This document shows, in pieces, positions 1 through 7,240 of a stretch of DNA of 8,174 nucleotides; within the stretch, counting starts at the first letter, position 1, and each line of letters opens with the position of its first letter. The position numbers and the translations under genes were made by a program. Source of the stretch: an uncultured Lachnospiraceae bacterium (GTDB taxonomy: Bacteria; Bacillota_A; Clostridia; Lachnospirales; Lachnospiraceae). The stretch lies in the NCBI GenBank assembly GCA_949957035.1, contig CATLIP010000105.1, positions 1 to 8,174 of the forward strand, written 5' to 3'. The notes beneath the pieces were generated by a model. That model was not told the origin of the DNA and made no database searches. It worked only from the letters and a program-made list of their open reading frames with translations.

Positions 1-2267
1 TCCTCCTCCGGCGGGGCTCCCCCGGCCGGCATACTGCCGCCTTGGTTGGTGTTCACATGGTTCACCACTTCTTCATCGTATGTAACCTCTTCACTATGCT
101 CCTTCAAGAACTCTACCACGTCCTGGACCTCTTTGTCTGAGACAAACGCCCCCTGCACTCTGGCAGGCTTTAGATAACCCGCCGGGTAGAACAGCATATC
201 TCCCTTTCCCAGAAGCCGCTCCGCCCCGTTCATATCGATAATGGTCCTGGAATCTACCCCCTGTGACACAGAAAATGCAATCCTGGAAGGCATATTTGCC
301 TTGATAAGCCCTGTAATGACATTGACCGACGGACGCTGGGTCGCAATGACCAGATGGATTCCCGCCGCTCTCGCGAGCTGCGCCAGACGGCAGATGGCTC
401 CTTCCACCTCTCCCGGGGCAGTCATCATCAAATCCGCCAGCTCGTCTACGATTACGATAATCTGGGGCAGCGGTTCCTGAACCGTTCCATCCACAGAAGG
501 CATGGACACAATCTTTTCATTGTATCCCTTCATATCCCGGACACCGTACTCTGCAAATACCCGGTAACGCCTGTCCATCTCGGCAACCGCCCAATTCAGC
601 GCCCCCGCAGCCTTTTTCGGGTCTGTCACCACCGGTATCATCAGGTGGGGAATCCCGTTATAAACGCTTAACTCCACCACCTTAGGATCAATCATGATCA
701 GTTTCACCTCATCCGGCATCGCCTTATATAAGATACTCATAATCAGTGTATTGATACAGACAGATTTACCGGAACCCGTCTGGCCGGCAATCAAAACATG
801 GGGCATCTTCCCGATATCCGATACCACAGCCTTTCCGCCGATATCCTTTCCCACGGCAAATGAAATCTTCGAGCTGCTGTTCTTGAATTCCGGTGACTCC
901 AGAAGATCCCGGAACATGACCGGAGAATTCTCCTTGTTGGGAACTTCGATGCCAACTGCAGCCTTTCCGGGAATCGGCGCCTCGATACGGATATCCGCAG
1001 CGGCAAGGTTCAGCTTGATATCATCCGAAAGCCCGACAATCTTGCTGACCTTCACTCCCATCTCCGGCTGCAGCTCATACCGGGTGACGGACGGGCCGCA
1101 GCTTACGTTGGTCACAGTAACCTTGACCCCAAAATTCTCCAATATCTGCTGCAGCTTCATCGCCGTCTCCCGAAGGCTTAAATCCGATTCTCCCTTCTGC
1201 CTGACGCCTTTTTTCAACAGGGAAACCGGCGGCATACGGTACGCCTTTTTAGGTTTCTGGTTTTCAGTGGCAATAGCCGACGCTACCGCCGCGGTCTCGT
1301 CTGCGGCATCCGCCGCTTTTGCCCCCTTCTTTTGGCCTTTCGCCGGCGCCCTCTCCATCTCGGGCGCTTCAGCTGCCGTCTCCGGCGCTGTCCATGGCTC
1401 CTGCATCCCGGAAGCGCCCACATCTAAGGATACTTCAGCTCCTTCGGCTTCCATGCCTCCATCCACATATCCGTCTCCGCCCCGGTTGATAACAAATTCC
1501 ATCTCCTTCTCCGGTTCGCTCCTTCTCGACGCTTTTGTGGTCTGCCCTCCTGTCTGCACCGCCATATCTGCCTGTTCCGATACTGTTTCCTGCTGGGGAT
1601 TCCTGGCAATCTCAGTATTAAAGGAAACCCCTTCCACATGACGGTCGCTTCTTTTGCGGGATTTTTTCGATACCACGTCCTTGCCTTCCTTAGGCGCGGT
1701 CTCCTTCATCAGTCGCCGTTCTTCTGCTAACTCGCGTCTGCGCATGGCATCCTTCTTCGCCCTGTCATACACCTTTCCGCTATGGTTCTTGACACCCTTT
1801 AGCGCAGACCTTCCCGTGATGATTACCAAACAGATAATCATCAGGATTATGTCCACCACATAGGCGCCGGCCACCCCGATTGCCGGCGTCAGGATACCTG
1901 TCAGCAGTTCACCGAGCAGCCCGCCCTTTTTATCCACCAGCTCAAGAAATGTACAGGCAAGAGCCATAAAGCATAAGACTGCCCCTACCTTCACATAGGC
2001 ATTGGGATTCCCCCGGTTCGATATGATAAATGTCACAGAGCCGAACAAGACAAACGGAACCACATACGCCGCCCATCCAAAAATATCTTCCATCATTCCG
2101 GCAAGCATCTCCCCGACAAAGCCACCGAATCCGAAATTGCTAATCATCAGAAGGATACTTACAGCGAGGGTCATCCATATGACGATTTCCGTCCCTACAA
2201 AACTGGTCTCTGTGTTCTTCTTTTTTGTTGTCTTCCTGCTCCCCTGTTTTTTTGCTTTAGCTGCCAT
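1..2267 (-). CDS. ftsK: DNA translocase FtsK/SpoIIIE, C-terminus cut by window edge
   Basis: This is a hexameric membrane-anchored ATPase that pumps double-stranded DNA during chromosome segregation at division or into the forespore. About 755 codons are visible and the frame is open with no stop or frameshift. An N-terminal region (about residues 20-152) has four or so hydrophobic segments, matching the FtsK 4TM domain. A charged, Ala/Glu/Lys-rich low-complexity linker follows (about 157-342), then the alpha domain (from about 343) and the RecA-like motor. Walker A is GQTGSGKS (495-502) and Walker B is [13 protein letters not shown], with Asp608-Glu609. [17 protein letters not shown] is also characteristic of the family. 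The DNA-reading gamma winged-helix domain lies off the left edge. Two ATG codons are adjacent (2270 and 2267); I chose the second because GGAG lies 6 bases before it and only 3 before the first. tepA lies upstream, as in B. subtilis. Sequence alone does not separate FtsK from SpoIIIE roles. Confidence 0.97.
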   Translation of the reverse strand, partial: MAAKAKKQGSRKTTKKKNTETSFVGTEIVIWMTLAVSILLMISNFGFGGFVGEMLAGMMEDIFGWAAYVVPFVLFGSVTFIISNRGNPNAYVKVGAVLCFMALACTFLELVDKKGGLLGELLTGILTPAIGVAGAYVVDIILMIICLVIITGRSALKGVKNHSGKVYDRAKKDAMRRRELAEERRLMKETAPKEGKDVVSKKSRKRSDRHVEGVSFNTEIARNPQQETVSEQADMAVQTGGQTTKASRRSEPEKEMEFVINRGGDGYVDGGMEAEGAEVSLDVGASGMQEPWTAPETAAEAPEMERAPAKGQKKGAKAADAADETAAVASAIATENQKPKKAYRMPPVSLLKKGVRQKGESDLSLRETAMKLQQILENFGVKVTVTNVSCGPSVTRYELQPEMGVKVSKIVGLSDDIKLNLAAADIRIEAPIPGKAAVGIEVPNKENSPVMFRDLLESPEFKNSSSKISFAVGKDIGGKAVVSDIGKMPHVLIAGQTGSGKSVCINTLIMSILYKAMPDEVKLIMIDPKVVELSVYNGIPHLMIPVVTDPKKAAGALNWAVAEMDRRYRVFAEYGVRDMKGYNEKIVSMPSVDGTVQEPLPQIIVIVDELADLMMTAPGEVEGAICRLAQLARAAGIHLVIATQRPSVNVITGLIKANMPSRIAFSVSQGVDSRTIIDMNGAERLLGKGDMLFYPAGYLKPARVQGAFVSDKEVQDVVEFLKEHSEEVTYDEEVVNHVNTNQGGSMPAGGAPPEE

Positions 2268-2306
2268 CATACTCTCCCCCTTATTCTGGCAAAATAATGC
2301 AATAAT

Positions 2307-2335
2307 AGTATATCATTTTTGAAAAGGGCTGTCAT
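2307..2335 (-). promoter_or_regulatory. SigA-type promoter for ftsK/spoIIIE
   Basis: On the minus strand, ATGACA (2335-2330, five of six matches to TTGACA) is followed by a 17-base spacer and TATACT (2312-2307, five of six matches to TATAAT). Transcription would start near 2300, giving a leader of about 30 bases. The -35 box begins on the last base of the tepA stop codon. This suggests ftsK can be transcribed independently of tepA. The element is read directly; its activity is inferred. Confidence 0.7.
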
Positions 2336-3033
2336 TACATATTTTCACTCTTTTTCCTGCGGCACTCGTCAATCATTTCGTGCAATTTATTCAATGCGTC
2401 GCTCATTCCGCCCACTTCATCAATCAATCCTTCCCGGACAGCGTCCTTTCCTTCCAAAAGCGTCCCCACATCCTTCACAAGCTCTCTCTGGTTTAACATC
2501 AGCTCCTCAATCCGCTTCTGAGTCATATGGGAATGGTCCGCAAGAAATCTCGTAATTCGATCCTGAGTCTTAATCATATTGCGCAGACTCTGGGTGATGC
2601 CGATAAACATCCCATTGGAACGTACCGGATGAATAATCATAGTCCCGCTGGGTACGATAAAGGAATATTTTGCAGATACGGCCAAGGGTCCTCCAATGGA
2701 ATGGCTTCCTCCAAGCACCAGAGAAACCGTAGGCTTACTCAGAGAAGCAATCATCTCTGCAATAGAAAGGCCCGCCTCCACGTCTCCCCCAAGGGTATTC
2801 AAAAGAATAAGAAGTCCCTCAATCTCGTCGCTGTCCTCCACCTCGGCAAGCAGCGGAAGCAAATGCTCATACTTTGTCGCCTTCGCGTTGCCTGAGACAG
2901 CCTCATGTCCCTCAATCTCCCCAATCACAGTCAGCAGCTTGATTTTGTGCCTGTTCTTGCTCCCTTCCAAATCTACGCTTCCCATTTCCTTGATTTGCTC
3001 CCTCTTCTGCTCTTCGCGTACACCGTCTGACAT
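2335..3033 (-). CDS. tepA: ClpP-fold serine protease, TepA type
   Basis: A 232-residue cytoplasmic protease of the ClpP/crotonase fold, resembling B. subtilis TepA (YmfB), which was named for enhancing protein translocation. Visible features are LLILLNTLGGDVEAGLSIA (about 74-92), the nucleophile region GGSHSIGGPLAV (108-119, likely Ser112 by alignment with ASMGA of ClpP), and GTMIIHPV with the likely catalytic His135. A candidate acidic residue is Asp188 before EGLIDEVGG (201-209); its assignment is tentative. The charged N-terminus is not a signal peptide, and the C-terminus is short and basic. The start is secured by GGAGG nine bases upstream of ATG. The gene precedes ftsK/spoIIIE, the order known from Bacillus, which supports TepA over a true ClpP. 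A hairpin in the upstream gap contains its ribosome binding site. The family assignment is firm, but the physiological substrate is not known from sequence. Confidence 0.93.
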   Translation of the reverse strand: MSDGVREEQKREQIKEMGSVDLEGSKNRHKIKLLTVIGEIEGHEAVSGNAKATKYEHLLPLLAEVEDSDEIEGLLILLNTLGGDVEAGLSIAEMIASLSKPTVSLVLGGSHSIGGPLAVSAKYSFIVPSGTMIIHPVRSNGMFIGITQSLRNMIKTQDRITRFLADHSHMTQKRIEELMLNQRELVKDVGTLLEGKDAVREGLIDEVGGMSDALNKLHEMIDECRRKKSENM

Positions 3034-3088
3034 AAAAAAACACCTCCATACATATTCTTATTATCTTTCATTAGTATGGAAGTGTTTT
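3034..3088 (-). terminator. Terminator-like hairpin after metY that contains the tepA ribosome binding site
   Basis: On the minus strand the 5' arm is AAAACACTTCCATAC (3088-3074) and the 3' arm is GTATGGAGGTGTTTT (3051-3037). They form 15 consecutive pairs, one of them G-U, around a 22-base loop. The 3' arm runs into a tract of seven T residues (3040-3034) directly before the tepA ATG. This has the form of an intrinsic terminator for metY transcripts. The GGAGGTG in the 3' arm is also the tepA Shine-Dalgarno sequence, so read-through RNA would hide it. Pairing and positions are read directly; termination or translational control is inferred. Confidence 0.65.
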
Positions 3089-3109
3089 ACATATTTTATA
3101 CCTTATACG

Positions 3110-4390
3110 TTATACCTGCTCCAACGCCTGTGTAATATCTGCTATGATATCGTCAATGTGCTCAATTCCTACGCTGAACCGTATCAAATCCGGCTGTACT
3201 CCCGCTTCAAGCAAGTCGTCATCATTCATCTGCCTGTGGGTATGGCTTGCAGGATGGAGCACACAACTTCTGGCGTCCGCCACATGGGTTACAATGGCAA
3301 TCATCTTTAAGCTGTCCATCATCCGAACCGCCGCTTCTCTGCCGCCCTTCAACCCAAAGGTAATCACTCCGCAAGTTCCCCCAGGCATATACTTTTTAGC
3401 AAGCTCATAATATTTATCCCCGGGCAGCGACGGACAATTCACCCACGCCACCTTCTCTTGCTTCTTTAAAAACTCTGCCGTCCTCTTCGCATTTTCACAG
3501 TGACGTTCCATACGCAGATGCAGCGTCTCAAGTCCCATATTCAGCAAAAACGCATTCTGCGGAGACTGAATAGAACCCAAATCCCGCATCAACTGTGCCG
3601 TCGCCTTTGTAATATACGCGCCCTTACCGAACCGTTCTGTATACACGATTCCATGATACGTCTCATCCGGCGTCGTAAGCCCCGGGAACTTATCCTTATA
3701 AGCCCCCCAGTCAAAATTCCCGCTGTCCACAATGGCGCCGCCCACGCAGGTTGCATGACCGTCCATGTATTTCGTTGTAGAATGGGTCACAATATCCGCC
3801 CCCCATTCAAAAGGTCTGCAGTTCACAGGCGTCGCAAACGTATTATCCACAATAAACGGAACCCCATGAGCATGGGCTGCCTTCGCAAATTTCTCAAAAT
3901 CCAGCACCACAAGTGCCGGATTCGCAATACTCTCTCCAAACACAGCCTTGGTATTCTCCCGGAAAGCCCCGTTTAGCTCCTCCTCTGAACAGTCCGGGTC
4001 CACAAAGGTTGCATCCACGCCCATCTTCCGAATCGTATGGGCATAAAGATTATAGGTTCCCCCGTAAACAGCAGACGCACAGACCACATGGTCGCCTTTC
4101 TGTGCAATATTCATCACAGCATAAAAATTCGCCGCCTGCCCGGAAGAAGTCAGCATAGCCGCTACGCCTCCCTCTAAGTCGCAAATCTTCGCCGCCACAG
4201 CATCATTAGTGGGATTCTGAAGCCTTGTATAAAAATACCCCGATTCTTCCAAATCAAACAAACGCCCCATCTGCTCACTTGAGCCATACTTAAACGTCGT
4301 ACTCTGGCAAATCGGCAGTACTCTCGGTTCTCCGTTTCCCGGCGTATATCCGGACTGTATACATTTGGTTTCTGTCTTATAATCACTCAT
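3110..4390 (-). CDS. metY: O-acetylhomoserine sulfhydrylase (homocysteine synthase)
   Basis: A 426-residue PLP enzyme of the Cys/Met metabolism family, full length for MetY. It joins O-acetylhomoserine with sulfide to make homocysteine, the direct sulfhydrylation route to methionine; some members also act on O-acetylserine. The PLP-phosphate contact region YFYTRLQNPT (52-61) is present, as are SSGQAA (82-87), the ring-nitrogen aspartate in VDNTFATP (Asp182) and the Schiff-base lysine in THSTTKYMDGHA (Lys207). The C-terminus has SCVLHPASHTHRQM and RFSVGIEH, typical of this branch. AAGGAG lies upstream of the ATG, with GGAG 12 bases away, slightly long. No S-box or other SAM riboswitch fits in the 42-base gap upstream, so control is either from an upstream promoter or not visible. 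The main alternative is a gamma-synthase or lyase paralogue; the length and the long insert around 225-250 favour MetY. Confidence 0.93.
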   Translation of the reverse strand: MSDYKTETKCIQSGYTPGNGEPRVLPICQSTTFKYGSSEQMGRLFDLEESGYFYTRLQNPTNDAVAAKICDLEGGVAAMLTSSGQAANFYAVMNIAQKGDHVVCASAVYGGTYNLYAHTIRKMGVDATFVDPDCSEEELNGAFRENTKAVFGESIANPALVVLDFEKFAKAAHAHGVPFIVDNTFATPVNCRPFEWGADIVTHSTTKYMDGHATCVGGAIVDSGNFDWGAYKDKFPGLTTPDETYHGIVYTERFGKGAYITKATAQLMRDLGSIQSPQNAFLLNMGLETLHLRMERHCENAKRTAEFLKKQEKVAWVNCPSLPGDKYYELAKKYMPGGTCGVITFGLKGGREAAVRMMDSLKMIAIVTHVADARSCVLHPASHTHRQMNDDDLLEAGVQPDLIRFSVGIEHIDDIIADITQALEQV

Positions 4391-4416
4391 AAAGCTCTAT
4401 CTCTCCTTCGTTCTTC

Positions 4417-4434
4417 AAGGGATTCTTATCCCCT
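4417..4434 (-). repeat. Small inverted repeat at the CFI-box gene stop codon
   Basis: On the minus strand AGGGGAT and ATCCCTT pair over seven positions, one of them G-U, around a four-base AAGA loop. The hairpin includes the last two bases of the TAG stop of the upstream gene. No T tract follows, so it is not a standard intrinsic terminator. It may be a processing or stabilising stem between the two genes, or chance. Confidence 0.4.
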
Positions 4435-5203
4435 AATTCAAATGCAGAGGCGCAAATCTCTCTCTCAGTCTGTCTACCATATCCGCATACAATTCCTTAC
4501 ACTTCTCATTCTCTGCATTCCTAGCATATTCCACACAGGGACACAGATAATTCCGGTAAATCTCCTCATAAATCTTCTCGGGCTTACGCTGCATCCCAAT
4601 CGAAAGCACCAGAACCGGCGCAATCTCATAGTATTCCTCCACCATAGCGCGCCCCTCGTCCGACGCCATCAGATATCTGTCCCTGTACTCTCTGAGCACA
4701 GTAAGCTCCTGACAGTCGTCCGGTTTCCCCTGATACTCACACACAGCCGTCGTTATATAACACAGACCTTTGCGAAATCCTCCTGCAATCTGCTCATAAT
4801 CCGACTTCTGAAGCCTAAGCCCCGTCACCTGTGCCTCATTCCAGATCTCCACCATCCTCTGAGCAATCCGCTCATTCACAGGGTCATGCTGATACACCAG
4901 CATGGGCACCACATACACCGCCATCGCCATATTATAATCAATCCCGACAGCCTCCTTCTTCCTCTTAGGCACGTCAAGGAACTTCCTCCTGGCATACAAG
5001 GGAATCACCGAAGCCAGTTCCTCAACCGAAGCCTCAGTCTCCTCTTCCTCCCCCTCACACATAACCGGCAGCCCCGTCACCAACTCCCGGTACTTCTCAT
5101 AAGTCTCCTTAAAAAACTGCTCATAAGACTTCTTCTTAAAATACTTCATATCCCTAAGCATCTCATCAAAGAACTCCTCAAGCTTCTTCCTGGCCTCTTC
5201 CAT
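4433..5203 (-). CDS. CFI-box domain protein of unknown function
   Basis: A 256-residue soluble, charged, mostly helical-looking protein with no signal peptide and no clear membrane span. I recognise one motif, a CFI-box-like module at about residues 148-199. It begins CYITTAVCEY (compare CFIATAAYG of the CFI-box family), then has PDDCQEL, LREYRDRYL (170-178) and VEEYYEIAPVLV (188-199). Cys148, Cys155 and Cys164, with a later CPC at 221-223, might bind metal or form a structural cluster, but that is a guess. The N-terminal 45 residues are rich in Lys, Glu, Phe and Tyr and may be a helical hairpin; an acidic stretch follows (50-62). It starts 8 bases after the yebC stop behind a run of five G residues, so it is very probably co-transcribed with yebC. 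I cannot assign a function. Confidence 0.85.
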   Translation of the reverse strand: MEEARKKLEEFFDEMLRDMKYFKKKSYEQFFKETYEKYRELVTGLPVMCEGEEEETEASVEELASVIPLYARRKFLDVPKRKKEAVGIDYNMAMAVYVVPMLVYQHDPVNERIAQRMVEIWNEAQVTGLRLQKSDYEQIAGGFRKGLCYITTAVCEYQGKPDDCQELTVLREYRDRYLMASDEGRAMVEEYYEIAPVLVLSIGMQRKPEKIYEEIYRNYLCPCVEYARNAENEKCKELYADMVDRLRERFAPLHLN

Positions 5204-5211
5204 GAATCCCC

Positions 5212-5943
5212 CTACTCATCCCAGTTATGGTACACATCCTGCACATCGTCATCATCGTCCAGCATATCCAACGTCTTCTGAATCCCCGCGATATCCTTCT
5301 CATCCGTCAGCTCCACATAAGTCTGCGGAATCATCGTGACCTCTGCCGCCGCCATCTTGATTCCGGCCTCTTCAAGCGCCACCCGAACAGCGCTGAAATC
5401 ATCCGGGGCGGTCAGAATCTCGAAGCTGTCCTCTTCCTCCACAAAATCCTCCGCACCCGCATCCAGCGCCATCATCATCAATTCATCCGAGTCGCCCTCA
5501 TACTCTTCCTTGTCCACCACAATCTGCCCCTTCTTATCAAACATGAAGGAAACACATCCCGGCGTCCCCACATTACCGTTACCCTTAGTAAATGCGTTCT
5601 TTACATTAGAAGCGGTACGGTTCTTGTTATCCGTCAGAGTCTCCACAATAATCGCCGTCCCGCCCGGCCCGTAGCCCTCATATGTAATATGCTCATAATT
5701 AGCGGCATTGGCGTCGCTGTCCGCCCGCTTAATATTACGGTCAATGGTATCGTTAGGCATATTATTCGCCTTTGCCTTGGCAATCACGTCCCGAAGGCGG
5801 CTATTGTTCGCCGGGTCCGCGCTTCCGCCCTCCTTCACCGCCACAGCAAGCTCCTTCCCTATCTTCGTGAAAATCTTCCCCTTAGCGGCGTCGTTCTTCT
5901 CCTTCTTATGTTTAATATTCGCAAATTTTGAATGTCCTGACAT
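5212..5943 (-). CDS. yebC: YebC/TACO1-family translation or transcription regulator
   Basis: A 243-residue cytoplasmic protein, the usual length for the YebC/TACO1 family. The family was long annotated as transcriptional regulators; more recent reports describe ribosome-associated members that relieve stalling, for example at proline runs, and human TACO1 supports mitochondrial translation. The start is [14 protein letters not shown], the classic family N-terminus. [10 protein letters not shown] (23-32), [15 protein letters not shown] (60-74), YEGYGPGG (88-95), [15 protein letters not shown] (104-118) and GCVSFMF (129-135) follow. The acidic C-terminus has a run of Asp at 229-233. The frame stays open 40 codons upstream, but GAGG sits eight bases before ATG 5943 and homology begins there. 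The GHSK N-terminus fits YebC rather than the YebC2 paralogue, which is less certain. It has its own promoter and leads a likely two-gene unit with the CFI-box gene. Confidence 0.96.
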   Translation of the reverse strand: MSGHSKFANIKHKKEKNDAAKGKIFTKIGKELAVAVKEGGSADPANNSRLRDVIAKAKANNMPNDTIDRNIKRADSDANAANYEHITYEGYGPGGTAIIVETLTDNKNRTASNVKNAFTKGNGNVGTPGCVSFMFDKKGQIVVDKEEYEGDSDELMMMALDAGAEDFVEEEDSFEILTAPDDFSAVRVALEEAGIKMAAAEVTMIPQTYVELTDEKDIAGIQKTLDMLDDDDDVQDVYHNWDE

Positions 5944-5974
5944 ATTCTCTACCTCTCTCTTCGTAATGTAAACT

Positions 5975-6003
5975 ATTCTATCACTCTTCCCACCGTTTTT
6001 CAA
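5975..6003 (-). promoter_or_regulatory. SigA-type promoter for yebC
   Basis: On the minus strand TTGAAA (6003-5998, five of six consensus bases) is separated by 17 bases from TAGAAT (5980-5975, five of six). The -35 box and the spacer lie inside the last codons of the upstream CBS-protein gene, and the -10 box begins immediately after that gene's TGA stop. The start would fall near 5967, giving a leader of about 24 bases before the yebC ATG with GAGG in place. The match is read directly; activity is inferred. Confidence 0.65.
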
Positions 6004-6775
6004 TCCTAACCCTCTGGATTGTATTATTATCCACCAAAAGGACCGTAAAACGATACCCTCCATAATCTACGACACACTGCTCGTCCTCGCCCGGAATCCG
6101 GTCAAGCTGCTGAATCAAAAACCCGTTCAGCGTCTCGAACTCGTCCTTCTCGAACACGATCGGAAGGATCTCCTCTAAATCCTCCAAATCCACCATCCCG
6201 TTGACCAGAAGATTCCCGTTCTGAAGCCTTTTGATACGCTCGTCCTCCTCGTCATGCTCGTCAAGGATATTCCCCACGATTTCCTCAAGAATATCTTCCA
6301 TGGTTACAAGCCCAGATGTCTGTCCGTACTCATCCAGCACAATACAGATGTGGTTCTGATCCGCCTGCATCTCCTTGAACAGCGTATCAATACTCTTGGT
6401 CTCCGGAATAAAAACCGCAGACCTTATGTAGCCTTTAAGGTCCTTAAGCGGGACCTTTCTAAGCCTCTCGTCCAGATAACAAGACACCGCCTCCCGCAAA
6501 TGCATGATTCCGATAATCTCGTCAATTTCCCCTTTACAGATAGGGAATCTGGAAAAATTTTCATCCAGCATGAACTTAAGCGCATCCTCCAAAAGCTCCC
6601 CGTCGTCAATGGCAACGATATGCTTCCTGTGCGTCATAATGTCCTTCGCATCCTTATCCAAATAACGGATGATATTGTGAATCAGCCCCGCTGCTTCCTT
6701 CTGCGCGCCCTCATCAAGCTCATCCTCGCCTCTTAACAGATGTTTCATCCGTTGGAACAAACTGCCTTCTTCCAT
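5981..6775 (-). CDS. CBS-pair CorC/HlyC-like protein without a membrane domain
   Basis: A 264-residue protein of the CorC/HlyC 'hemolysin family', here in the short soluble form without the N-terminal DUF21 (CNNM) membrane domain of longer relatives. Two CBS motifs, which in this family usually bind adenosine nucleotides, occupy about 44-100 ([15 protein letters not shown], then FSRFPIC) and 112-170. The signature [21 protein letters not shown] runs from 148 to 168. The C-terminal transporter-associated domain (about 185-264) includes the conserved [17 protein letters not shown]. Family members are linked to magnesium or cobalt efflux; the hemolysin name is historical, and no transport activity can be read here. 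ATG 6775 is the first start after an in-frame stop; an AAGGAG lies upstream with GGAG 15 bases away, a long spacing. The gene begins 38 bases after mazF and is probably co-transcribed with it. I give no symbol because corC, hlyC and tlyC are used loosely. Confidence 0.92.
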   Translation of the reverse strand: MEEGSLFQRMKHLLRGEDELDEGAQKEAAGLIHNIIRYLDKDAKDIMTHRKHIVAIDDGELLEDALKFMLDENFSRFPICKGEIDEIIGIMHLREAVSCYLDERLRKVPLKDLKGYIRSAVFIPETKSIDTLFKEMQADQNHICIVLDEYGQTSGLVTMEDILEEIVGNILDEHDEEDERIKRLQNGNLLVNGMVDLEDLEEILPIVFEKDEFETLNGFLIQQLDRIPGEDEQCVVDYGGYRFTVLLVDNNTIQRVRIEKRWEE

Positions 6776-6802
6776 AACCGATGTTTCTTACTCCTTTACT
6801 AT

Positions 6803-6832
6803 TTTTGAGCACATTATGTATGAAGCTCAAAA
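6803..6832 (-). repeat. Inverted repeat spanning the mazF stop codon
   Basis: The arms TTTTGAGC (6832-6825) and GCTCAAAA (6810-6803) are perfect 8-base complements around a 14-base loop containing the mazF TAA stop. A further CAT/ATG pairing is possible inside the loop. On neither strand is it followed by a proper T tract, so it does not look like an intrinsic terminator. The loop also contains TACAT on the minus strand. It could be an RNA stability or processing element. Confidence 0.5.
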
Positions 6833-7161
6833 CTAACCTTCAGAGCTTCATCAACTCTGTTCATTATCTCCTTATCCAGATGGCAGACCAAATCCCGAAG
6901 CCGCTGCTTGTCAATAGTCCGTACCTGCTCTAAAAGCACCACAGAATTTTTGACAATCTGATACCGTCTCGCATCAATCTCCACATGAGTCGGCAGCTTC
7001 GCCTTATTCATCCGCGACGTAATCGCCGCGCAGATAACCGTCGGGCTATGCCTGTTGCCCACGTCGTTCTGTATAATCAACACTGGCCTTACGCCTCCCT
7101 GTTCTGAACCCACCACAGGGCTTAAATCTGCATAATAGATATCTCCACGTCTTACCTGCAC
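6814..7161 (-). CDS. mazF: MazF/NdoA-type mRNA endoribonuclease (toxin family)
   Basis: A 115-residue PemK/MazF-fold RNase, nearly collinear with B. subtilis NdoA/EndoA (116 residues), which cuts single-stranded RNA at UACAU. The opening [20 protein letters not shown], the catalytic arginine in [12 protein letters not shown] (Arg25), AAIT with the catalytic threonine (Thr48), KLPTHVEID (56-63) and [13 protein letters not shown] (77-89) match that protein closely. I chose GTG 7161 because it gives the family length and has GGAG ten bases upstream. GTG 7170 and ATG 7242 are in-frame alternatives; the ATG lacks a good ribosome binding site and would add a hydrophobic 27-residue extension foreign to the family. 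In Bacillus an antitoxin gene lies between alr and ndoA; here that gap is only 105 bases and holds none. Cleavage specificity here is inferred from the homologue. Confidence 0.93.
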   Translation of the reverse strand: MQVRRGDIYYADLSPVVGSEQGGVRPVLIIQNDVGNRHSPTVICAAITSRMNKAKLPTHVEIDARRYQIVKNSVVLLEQVRTIDKQRLRDLVCHLDKEIMNRVDEALKVSFELHT

Positions 7162-7188
7162 AATTTCCACACTCCGATTTCCTAAAAA

Positions 7189-7226
7189 TATACCCGTAAG
7201 CCAAATAAGTATGCCCCCTGGGTATA
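7189..7226 (-). repeat. Terminator-like inverted repeat in the mazF leader
   Basis: On the minus strand TATACCC (7226-7220) and GGGTATA (7195-7189) are perfect 7-base complements separated by 24 bases and followed at once by five T residues (7188-7184). It lies between alr and the chosen mazF start, with the mazF ribosome binding site just downstream. The form suggests a weak terminator or attenuator that could lower mazF expression relative to alr. The stem is short and the loop large, so termination is uncertain. Confidence 0.35.
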
Positions 7227-7240
7227 AGATGAGTATTTCC

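Noticed and set aside
694..1641. Long plus-strand open frame of 315 codons
   Set aside because: It lies antisense to ftsK, whose minus-strand frame carries Walker A, Walker B and the family domains. The plus-strand product is Ser/Pro/Ala-rich with no family resemblance, a composition shadow.
1261..1800. Possible inserted or foreign segment in ftsK with Ala/Glu/Lys-rich repetitive content
   Set aside because: A variable low-complexity linker between the membrane and motor domains is normal for FtsK/SpoIIIE, and the frame is unbroken.
3089..3140. Possible tepA promoter at the end of metY (TTGGAG, 18 bases, TATAAA)
   Set aside because: The -10 is good but the -35 matches only three of six bases, and several overlapping TATAA-like hexamers in this AT-rich spot make the match unconvincing.
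4391..4432. Possible SAM (S-box) riboswitch or T-box ahead of metY
   Set aside because: The gap is only 42 bases, too short for either, and shows no conserved core of these RNAs.
4442..5281. Plus-strand open frame of 279 codons opposite the CFI-box gene
   Set aside because: The product is a His/Leu/Arg-rich low-complexity sequence expected from the antisense of a Lys/Glu-rich gene. The minus strand has a ribosome binding site and a recognisable motif.
5227..5931. Plus-strand open frame of 234 codons opposite yebC
   Set aside because: The minus-strand yebC is unmistakable. The plus-strand product shows no domain.
5944..6063. N-terminal extension of yebC by 40 codons
   Set aside because: It overlaps the previous gene, has no homology, and the correct ATG at 5943 has GAGG in place and the classic MSGHSK start.
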